NCBI RefSeq assembly: GCF_017051705.1
Contig: NZ_JAFIDJ010000001.1
Location: forward strand, 310,001 to 374,000
Length of the DNA stretch: 64,000 nucleotides
DNA from: Algoriphagus lutimaris
Lineage (GTDB): Bacteria > Bacteroidota > Bacteroidia > Cytophagales > Cyclobacteriaceae
Direction of reading: 5' to 3'
Part shown: one piece after another, positions 8,511-16,600 of the stretch
Layout of the letters: every line of letters starts with the position of its first letter
How positions within the stretch are numbered: the stretch's first letter is position 1
Program-made: the position numbers and the translations under genes
The notes under the pieces: generated by a model
What the model saw: the letters and a program-made list of their open reading frames with translations, nothing else
Database searches by the model: none
Told to the model about the DNA's origin: nothing

Positions 8511-10151
8511 ATGTTGAAAAAACTGGTTTCATATACTATTGTACTATTCACCATATTTAGTTGCAGTAACTCAGAAAATAAGTTTTCCCAGCTACCGAAT
8601 ATTCTTTTTGCAATCATGGATGATGTTACCTATATGCATATGGGTGCTTATGGTAGCGATTGGATCAATACACCTAATTTTGATCGGGTTGCGGCTCAGG
8701 GAATTCTCTTTCAAAATGCGTATACCCCTAATGCAAAATGTGGACCTTCCAGGTCTAATATTTTGACTGGTAGGAATTCCTGGCAACTGGAAGAAGCGGT
8801 CAATCATTGGGCTTATTTTCCGGTGAAGTTTAAGTCTGTCGCAGAATCTTTGTCTGAAAATGGGTACCATGTTGGCTATACAGGTAAAGGTTGGGCGCCA
8901 GGAGTGGCAAAACATGAAGATGGAAGCCCAAGAGATCTATTGGTTCATCGATACAATGATATTAAGTTAACTCCGCCTACACCACATATAAGTAATGTGG
9001 ATTATGCAGCTAATTTTGAAGCGTTTTTGAAAGATAAGGAGGAGGGAGAACCTTTCTTTTTTTGGTATGGAGGTTTAGAACCACACAGAGGTTATGAATA
9101 TGGCTCCGGAATAGCGAAGGGAGGAAAGCAACTAAGCCAAGTGAACGATGAAGCCATTTTTTCCTTTTGGCCTAAAGTGGACTCTGTCAGAACAGACCTA
9201 TTGGATTATGCCTTTGAAATAGAATATTTCGATCAGCAGCTAGGAATAATGCTGGATCAGTTGGAGGCCTCTGGTGAGTTGGAGAATACCTTGATCATTG
9301 TTACTTCAGATAATGGCATGGCATTCCCAAGAATCAAGGGGCAGGAATATGAATATTCAAACCACTTACCTTTGGCGATGATGTGGCCTGCAGGAATTAA
9401 GGCCACAGGTAGGAAGGTAGAGGACTTGGTAAGCTTTATTGATTTTGCCCCTACATTTTTAGAGTTGGCAGGAATTTCTGAGGAAAATTCAGGAATGGAA
9501 GCTATTACAGGGAAAAGTTTAACGGAGATTTTATTTTCAGAACAAGAAGGAAAAGTTACTGATTTTAGGGACCAGGTTTTGATCGGAAAGGAGCGACATG
9601 ATGTGGGTAGACCAAATGATGAAGGGTATCCTATTCGTGGGATATTCAAAGATGGAATGCTTTACCTGAAAAACTTTAAAACCGATAGATGGCCCGCAGG
9701 AAATCCCGAAACTGGATATCTAAATACTGATGGAGGGGCTACCAAAACGGTAGTTTTGAATAGTATTTATTCTCCAGATACATTTCGATTTTGGAATTGG
9801 TCATTTGGTAAAAGAAATGAAGAAGAATTGTTTGACATTAAAAGTGATCCAGACTGTATGAGAAATTTGGCTTTGGAGGAAGAATATCAAGAAATTCTCA
9901 AGGAGATGCGAATGCTATTGCTTACAGAATTGACCGAACAAGGGGATCCAAGAATGTTTGGAAAAGGTGATGTTTTAGAGAGTTATCATTACGCAGATCA
10001 AGATGGAGTGAACTTTTATGAACGATACCTAAATGGAGAGAATGTGAAATATGGTTGGGTAAATCAAACTGATTTCCAAGATTTAGATAAAATTGAAACG
10101 TATCAACATTTGAAAAATGGAAGTAATTCCGTGCTATTAAACAAAAAATAA
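8511..10151 (+). CDS. Sulfatase lipoprotein (type I, formylglycine-dependent)
   Basis: 546 residues. A short signal ends in FSC, lipid Cys at residue 18. Metal-binding residues D37-D38 lie in [10 protein letters not shown], and the modification motif C77-G-P-S-R ([13 protein letters not shown]) shows that Cys77 is converted to formylglycine for sulfate-ester hydrolysis. SDNGMAFPR is the later metal-site motif. The overall pattern, including the early [10 protein letters not shown] segment, is closest to the N-sulfoglucosamine sulfohydrolase-like branch, but the substrate is not certain. It would act in the periplasm or at the cell surface on sulfated glycans. The next gene, 19 bases after its stop, is a second sulfatase, so both are probably co-transcribed. 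No maturase gene is in the window. Confidence 0.9.
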   Translation: MLKKLVSYTIVLFTIFSCSNSENKFSQLPNILFAIMDDVTYMHMGAYGSDWINTPNFDRVAAQGILFQNAYTPNAKCGPSRSNILTGRNSWQLEEAVNHWAYFPVKFKSVAESLSENGYHVGYTGKGWAPGVAKHEDGSPRDLLVHRYNDIKLTPPTPHISNVDYAANFEAFLKDKEEGEPFFFWYGGLEPHRGYEYGSGIAKGGKQLSQVNDEAIFSFWPKVDSVRTDLLDYAFEIEYFDQQLGIMLDQLEASGELENTLIIVTSDNGMAFPRIKGQEYEYSNHLPLAMMWPAGIKATGRKVEDLVSFIDFAPTFLELAGISEENSGMEAITGKSLTEILFSEQEGKVTDFRDQVLIGKERHDVGRPNDEGYPIRGIFKDGMLYLKNFKTDRWPAGNPETGYLNTDGGATKTVVLNSIYSPDTFRFWNWSFGKRNEEELFDIKSDPDCMRNLALEEEYQEILKEMRMLLLTELTEQGDPRMFGKGDVLESYHYADQDGVNFYERYLNGENVKYGWVNQTDFQDLDKIETYQHLKNGSNSVLLNKK

Positions 10152-10170
10152 ATTTGATTAAACATAACAC

Positions 10171-11718
10171 ATGAACCTAAAATCTACTATTCTTTTATCT
10201 CTATTTATAGGCCTATCTAGTGTCCTAGTGAGTTGTTCTTCTGATACGAAAGAAGAAATTGAAGAGAACCCATCCAAACCCAATATTGTAATTATCTATA
10301 TGGATGATTTGGGTTATGGAGATATGGGAGCCTATGGAGCCACAGAGATCAATACGCCAAATATGGATCGGTTGGCCAATGCAGGTTTAAGATTTACCAA
10401 TGGCTATGCTTCCTCTGCCACCTGTACTCCAAGTCGCTATGCTCTACTTACTGGGACTTATCCATGGAGAAATAAAAATGCCCATATTTTACCAGGTACA
10501 GCACCATTGATTATTGATACGGCACAATTGACTTTGCCGAAGTTGTTAAAAGAGCAAGGCTATTACACTGGGATAGTAGGGAAATGGCATTTGGGCTTAG
10601 GTGATGGGAATACTAATTGGAATGAACATATTTCTCCAGGGCCAAATGAGGTAGGCTTTGATTATAGTTACATTTTAGCTGCTACTCAGGATCGAGTTCC
10701 TACAGTTTATATTCACAATGGGGATGTTGATGGTTTGGACCCTAATGATCCTATTGAGGTGGATTATTCAACCAATTTTGATGGTGAGCCAACTGGGTTG
10801 GATAACCCGGAATTATTGACCATGAAATGGCATCACGGGCATAACAATAGCATCGTTAACGGGATTCCAAGAATTGGTTTTATGAAAGGTGGAGCATCTG
10901 CTAAATGGAGCGATGTGGATATGGCCGATCACTTTTTGAAGAAAGCTCAGGATTATGTGAAATCCCATAAGGAAGAATCATTTTTCCTATACTATGCATT
11001 GCAACAGCCACATGTCCCTAGAACACCCAATCCAAGATTTGTAGGTGCTTCAGGGATGGGACCTCGTGGAGATGTAATTGTTGAAGCAGATTGGGTAATT
11101 GGGGAGTTTATTAAAACCTTGGAAGAAGAAGGTCTCTTGGAAAACACATTAATCATATTTTCTAGTGACAATGGCCCTGTATTGAATGATGGGTATTATG
11201 ATAATGCAGTAGAGATGCTTGGCGATCATACCCCTGCGGGGCCGCTGAGAGGGGGTAAGTACAGTTTGTTTGAAGCTGGAACTAGAGTTCCGTTTTTTAC
11301 TTATTGGAAAGGCACTATTCAATCAGGTGTTTCTGATGCGTTAGTTTCTCAAATTGACTTGATGACTTCTTTGGGACGCTTAGCAGGTAGTACAAAAAAA
11401 GGGGAGGATAGTGAAAATTTCCTGAATACTTTTCTTGGAAAATCAGATCAAGGAAGAAATGAATTGATATTGGAAGCAACAAGTAGGCTAGCGATTAGAA
11501 AAGGAGATTATGTGATGATTCCTCCTCACAAAGGAGCTCCAAAAATTGAGACTGTAAATATAGAGGTAGGAAATGATCCTAATATTCAATTGTATGACTT
11601 GAAATCTGACATAGGACAACAACAAAATATTGCAGAGCAGCAACCGGCTATTGTTTCTGAAATGATTCAGGATTATCAAAGAATTACTGGGAAGGAAGTG
11701 GATTTAAAGATGAAGTAA
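10171..11718 (+). CDS. Arylsulfatase-like lipoprotein
   Basis: 515 residues. The signal ends in LVSC (lipid Cys 22). Metal ligands D45-D46 lie in IVIIYMDDLGYGDMGAYG; the catalytic motif is C85-T-P-S-R (TCTPSRYALLTG), a Cys-type formylglycine site. GKWHLGLG and SSDNGPVLNDG are further conserved sulfatase segments. It follows the first sulfatase directly and ends before a strong terminator. The two differ clearly in sequence, so they likely act on different sulfate positions of one glycan. No SusC/SusD or glycoside hydrolase genes adjoin them, so a full polysaccharide locus is not seen here. Confidence 0.93.
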   Translation: MNLKSTILLSLFIGLSSVLVSCSSDTKEEIEENPSKPNIVIIYMDDLGYGDMGAYGATEINTPNMDRLANAGLRFTNGYASSATCTPSRYALLTGTYPWRNKNAHILPGTAPLIIDTAQLTLPKLLKEQGYYTGIVGKWHLGLGDGNTNWNEHISPGPNEVGFDYSYILAATQDRVPTVYIHNGDVDGLDPNDPIEVDYSTNFDGEPTGLDNPELLTMKWHHGHNNSIVNGIPRIGFMKGGASAKWSDVDMADHFLKKAQDYVKSHKEESFFLYYALQQPHVPRTPNPRFVGASGMGPRGDVIVEADWVIGEFIKTLEEEGLLENTLIIFSSDNGPVLNDGYYDNAVEMLGDHTPAGPLRGGKYSLFEAGTRVPFFTYWKGTIQSGVSDALVSQIDLMTSLGRLAGSTKKGEDSENFLNTFLGKSDQGRNELILEATSRLAIRKGDYVMIPPHKGAPKIETVNIEVGNDPNIQLYDLKSDIGQQQNIAEQQPAIVSEMIQDYQRITGKEVDLKMK

Positions 11719-11738
11719 CTATTTGATACCTACTTGAG

Positions 11739-11780
11739 AAGGATTTAAATTGGATGAAAGTCCTTTTAAATCCTTTTTTT
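11739..11780 (+). terminator. Terminator after the sulfatase pair
   Basis: AAGGATTTAAA (11739-11749) is an exact reverse complement of TTTAAATCCTT (11765-11775) and is followed by a T run to 11780. Confidence 0.88.
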
Positions 11781-11837
11781 GTTTGAATACCTAGAGGAAT
11801 TATTTTACTTCTAAATTGATTGTTGATAGGTAGACTA

Positions 11838-13244
11838 ATGGGAGATGAAAAGCTTATGAAAAATAACCAAGGCTTGCTTGAAGGAAGCATTTTTAAATCT
11901 TTAACCACGCTAGCCTGGCCGATTATCATGGCCAACATTCTTCAAACTGCTTATCAATTAATAGATACTTTTTGGCTTGGAAGATTAGGCGCTAATGCCG
12001 TTGCAGCTGTGAGTATCAGTTTCCCGATATTGTTTTTAGTCTTGTCCTTAGGTGCTGGATTGACCTTGGCAGGAACGGTCATTGTTTCTCAGTACAAGGG
12101 AGCTTCCAATCAAAAAATGATTGATTTTTCTGCTGGACAAACAGTGGCTTTGGTATTGCTAGTTTCCACCTTCTTAGCAGTGGTTGGGTTTCTTTCAGCG
12201 AGACCTTTGATGGTACTGATAGGAGCTGGGCCTGAAATCCTAGAAGACTCAGTTTCTTATTTTCAAGTGTCTTCTTGGGGCTTTGTGTTCCTTTTTATGT
12301 TTTTTGTTTTTCAATCCTTGATGCGGGGAATCGGGAATGTAATGCTTCCTATGTATATCGTTTTGGGGACTGTTTTTCTAAACCTAGTGTTAGATCCCCT
12401 TTTTATTTTTGGTTATGGGTCCATCCCAGGTTATGGCGTAGCAGGGGCAGCTGTAGCAAGTGTCATTACTCAGGGTATTTCCGCTGTGGTAGGTTTGATA
12501 ATTCTATTTGGAGGTAAACGTGGAATTAGAATTAAGCTTAAAGAAATGATTCCCCAATGGGAATGGGTAAAACGGTTATTTTCCTTAGGTATCCCCGCAA
12601 GTTTAGAGCAGTCCTCCAGAGCTGGTGCGATGACTGTGATGGTGATGTTGGTTACAAGCTTTGGAAGTAATGTAGTGGCTGCCTATGGAATTGGAGCTAG
12701 AATATTAAGCTTAGTCATCGTCCCTGCTCTAGGGTTTGCGATCGCTACTACCACCCTTGTTGGTCAAAATATAGGAGCCGCGAAAATCAAACGTGCTGAA
12801 AAAATAGGGGACCTAAGCAGTAAAATTGCATTCTTTGGTTTGACTGGTGTTGGGCTGATATTATTTCTTCTTGCAGAGCCATTGACTCGGTTTTTTGTTC
12901 CTAATGATCCACAAGTAATTCGAGAAGGTTCTAAGTTTATTAAGATAATGGCGCCGAGTTTTGGTTTGTTGGGAGTTCAACAAGTATTAAATGGATTGTT
13001 TAATGGAGCGCGCTTTACACAGGCCTCTATGTTGATTTCAGTTTTTAATATGTGGATTGTGCGGTTTCCGCTGGCCTTTATCCTTTCCTACCAGACAGAC
13101 TTAGGTTTTGAAGGGATATGGTGGGCTTTCCCAATTTCCAATCTATTTGCAGCTATAGTGGCTTTTATCTATTATAAATCGGGTCATTGGAAAGTCAGGA
13201 CCCTTAGAAAACGGCACTTATGGCTTCAACAAGGAATAAATTAA
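11838..13244 (+). CDS. MATE family efflux transporter
   Basis: 468 residues from ATG 11838; the frame is open to a TTG at 11820, and another ATG is at 11856. The protein is almost wholly hydrophobic with about 12 membrane spans in two similar halves. The opening (LLEGSIFKSLTTLAWPIIMANILQ) and the DTFWLGRLGANAVAAVSISFP segment are typical of MATE exporters, which use Na+ or H+ gradients to expel drugs and metabolites. A terminator separates it from the upstream sulfatases. Downstream lies a degraded gene on the opposite strand. Confidence 0.9.
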   Translation: MGDEKLMKNNQGLLEGSIFKSLTTLAWPIIMANILQTAYQLIDTFWLGRLGANAVAAVSISFPILFLVLSLGAGLTLAGTVIVSQYKGASNQKMIDFSAGQTVALVLLVSTFLAVVGFLSARPLMVLIGAGPEILEDSVSYFQVSSWGFVFLFMFFVFQSLMRGIGNVMLPMYIVLGTVFLNLVLDPLFIFGYGSIPGYGVAGAAVASVITQGISAVVGLIILFGGKRGIRIKLKEMIPQWEWVKRLFSLGIPASLEQSSRAGAMTVMVMLVTSFGSNVVAAYGIGARILSLVIVPALGFAIATTTLVGQNIGAAKIKRAEKIGDLSSKIAFFGLTGVGLILFLLAEPLTRFFVPNDPQVIREGSKFIKIMAPSFGLLGVQQVLNGLFNGARFTQASMLISVFNMWIVRFPLAFILSYQTDLGFEGIWWAFPISNLFAAIVAFIYYKSGHWKVRTLRKRHLWLQQGIN

Positions 13245-13254
13245 GGGCTTTTTT

Positions 13255-13374
13255 TTAATCTCGTTCCCAGAAGAAAGGAGGTTCAATTCCTAATGCTCTC
13301 AGATAGACATACCCTTGCCCTCTATGTTGAACATGGTTTTTTGTATTGTGGAGCCAATTGAGCTTTAAGAAAAG
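13255..13374 (-). pseudogene. C-terminal remnant of a DinB-like (DUF1572/YfiT-type) gene
   Basis: Read on the minus strand, 40 codons from 13374 to the TAA at 13255 give a peptide containing HNTKNHVQHRGQ and LRALGIEPPFF, which matches the usual C-terminal end of DinB-superfamily four-helix proteins (H...HRGQ metal motif, then LR..G..PP). The frame is closed upstream by TAA at 13375-13377 and no matching N-terminal part is found in the next few hundred bases, so this is a leftover of a deleted gene. The peptide resemblance is from memory and not from a search. Confidence 0.55.
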
Positions 13375-13692
13375 TTAAATGAACTAATCGATGATATAAA
13401 GAGAATTCGAGAAATCTAATATTCTTCGTAATCCTGATTTTGTTGGGATTTTGCTCTTTATTCTTCCTTTTATTTCTTAATTCTTTTGATTTTGGAATAA
13501 AATACAAGTAATAAATTTTAATTTGTACTTAAGATTTTGGGATAGGGTATTCTGATTACTCTTAGCGATTTTTGAAAATTAGACGATGATTTTTTCTCAT
13601 CTCTAAATTTTTCTTTGGCATCAATCAAGATTTCTACTCAAATTCTACCCTTTTAGGGAGAAAAATCACTTTAAACAAACATCATTTTTACT
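13375..13692. other. AT-rich intergenic region before the CHAT protein gene
   Basis: 318 bases with no supportable gene. It must hold the promoter of the large gene at 13693. A TTTG (13613) and a TACCCTTTT (13647 region) are present but not at the usual spacing, so no promoter is called. Confidence 0.5.
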
Positions 13693-16600
13693 ATGTCAAC
13701 ACTGAAACTCAAGCTCAAAGGAAATGACCATTTACCTTTTATTAAAGGGGAGGATAATGGTTTTGAATATTATGGTTTGGATCAGGCATTTACAGTTTTA
13801 AGCCCTACCCGTGGCGATGTAGAGGAGCAAACAATCGAAATAGATGATGACCATATTATTGAATTTGAATTTGACGATGATAGCGTTTGGCTAGGAGACA
13901 AGGAAACTCTTCGTGATATTTTTCCAGAGCGTTTCAAACGTTCTGCTGGCGAAGATGAACTTTTTTTGCCCGATGAAATTGCTACAGAAGAAACGGATAG
14001 AGGGATCTTCAAAAAAGTGGGTATCAAACTATTGAAGATTTTTGTCAAGAAAAAGGTGATCCGACCAAAAATGAGGGAGTTGGCGATCAATCTGGAAAAC
14101 AAACAGCTGGCATTTCGGGGAAACGATTTTGAAAAAGTAAAGTATGGTATTTTATGCCATTGTTTGCCGGATTTTGAATTAGAGGAAGTCAAAGCGCTGG
14201 ACTCTTCCAAAAGACATTTGTTGTTTTTGCATGGTACCGGTTCATCTACCAAGAGTTCTTTTGGAGATTTGAAAGATTCTGAAGATTGGAAGAATTACAC
14301 CAGTGAATATGGGCTTGACCAAATTCTGGCTTTTCAGCATAGAACCTTGTCTAGCAGTCCTCTTGAGAATGTTTTGGATTTAGTCAGTCAGCTCCCAGAT
14401 GAGATCGAATTAGATTTGATCAGTCAATCTCGTGGAGGTTTGGTGTCAGATGTTTTTGCAAGGTTTTGTACCGATCCAAGGGGGTTTGATACAGCAGAGT
14501 TGGAGGTTCTTGTTGACCATGATCGAGACCGTGATGTAGAGGTAATCAAGGAACTTAAATCTTTGATGGAGTCTAAAAAAATCACTATTCATAAGGTGGT
14601 TCGTGTGGCCAGTCCGGCGAATGGAACGACCCTAGCTTCCAAACGATTGAATATATTTTTAAATGTAACCTTCAATTTGATCGGGTTGGCAACTGGGCAA
14701 GCTGGAAATCCAATTTTCATCACTTTTAAAGAGATGATTATGGAGGCTGTGGCTTGTAAAGACGATGTGGATGTGCTTCCTGGGTTGGAAGCTATGAACC
14801 CCAAATCTCCATTTATCAAGGCTTTAAATTATCAAGGATCACAGATAGTGATCCAATCTCCTTTGTATGTGGTAGGGGGTAGTAGTGAGTTGAGTTTACG
14901 ATTTAAAAGTCTGGTGGTCTTAGTTGGTAAGTTCTTCTTTTTGGATAAAAACGACTTGGTAGTGGATACCGAAAGTATGAAGTGGGGTGCAGTGAGAAAA
15001 GAAGGGAATGTTTCAGTTTTTATAGAAAAAAGCGGTTTGATAGACCACTTTAAATACTTTTCTTCTCCCAGGACTTTGAAAGCAGTGGTGGATGCATTAG
15101 ACGCTTTGATGGACCAAGAGCCAGAAGGCTTTGTGACCTTTGCGAAAGCCAGTGGTAAAGAAAGAGGAGTGTTTGGTATAGAGGGTGGAGATTACAAACG
15201 AGAAAAAATTTCAGGTAAAAAACCAATTGTCATTCTTTTACCGGGAATAATGGGCTCCAACCTGAAGGATGAGAAAAAGCTTTGGATTAATTATTTCCGT
15301 TTTTTGAAAGGCGACTTATCCAAATTAAGTTATACAGACAGCGGTAAACAGCCTATTCAAGCGGACTCTTTAATATCCACCTCTTACGAGGCCTTAGGGA
15401 AAAATCTAGAAAAAAGCTATGAGGTGTTCACGTTTCAGTTTGATTGGAGAATACCTTTAAAAGCCAGTGCTGAAAAGTTAAATGCAAAGATTTCAGAATT
15501 ATTAAAGTTTAATCAGCCCATCAAGATAGTAGCGCATAGTATGGGTGGAGTTTTGGTAAGGGATTTCATTTTATATCATCCCGAAACCTGGCAAGTATTG
15601 AATAAGTCCATTGGGTTCAAAGCGGTCTTTTTAGGTTCTCCTTTGGGAGGATCTTATCGAATTCCTTATGTGCTTTTTGGAAAAGACAGTTTGATCCGAT
15701 TGTTGGGTAAAATTGATATAAAAAATAATACGAAAGACCTATTATCTGTTTTTTGTGATTTCCCCGGAATACTCAATCTGTTGCCGATCAATAAAAATGG
15801 GAATCATGACTTTTCAAGCAGGAGTTTTTGGGAAAAATTGAGAGCTGCATCTGGTGATAGCTCTTGGCCAATTCCATCCAAAACTGTATTGGATGAATTT
15901 GCTATTCACCAAAACAAGGTTATGGCAGAGGCTGACTCAATAGACTATAGCAATATTACCTACATAGCTGGACAAAGCAGTAAAAAGAACTTTACTGTTT
16001 CTAATCTGGAAATTGAAGATGGAGAATTGGTCTTTTATGCCACTAATGCAGGGGATGAAAGCGTTACATGGAAATCTGGAATCCCTGATGGAATTAGAAA
16101 GGCGGGACAATATTATTACTGTAATGTAACCCATGGAGGGCTTTCGAAGGATAGTAAGTTATTCTCGGCTATTGAAGACCTACTGATTTATGGATCTACC
16201 TCCAAATTACAAAATAGTCTTCCGATCGTGAGAGGTGAAGAGCAAGAGTTTGCACCTAAAGAGACAGAGGTATTTGATATCAGTGAAGAGAATGTTGTCA
16301 ACAGCATACTTGGAGTAGATAAGGAAGAGGAAAAATGGAGTGTAGAAGCTCCAATTAGAGTATGTGTAAGCCATGGAGATTTAAAATATGCAGACTACCC
16401 AGTTTTAGCAGGACATTTTGAATATGATTCAATTTTGACTACAGAAAAAGCGATTGATTATCAATTGAATGGTGAGTTGAGCAGGTTGTTAAGACTCGGT
16501 TTATATCCAGGGCCAATTGGTTCAAATCAAATCGTTTTAGCTGATAAGGATGCGGAGACAAAATTTAAAGGTGGCGTCATAGTTGGTTTGGGGGTCCCTG

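Noticed and set aside
8511-11718. A polysaccharide utilisation locus
   Set aside because: Only sulfatases are present; no SusC, SusD or glycoside hydrolase is adjacent.
13322-13507. 61-codon minus-strand frame between MATE and CHAT genes
   Set aside because: It runs over the DinB remnant in a different frame; the peptide shows no motif, while the other frame matches a known family.
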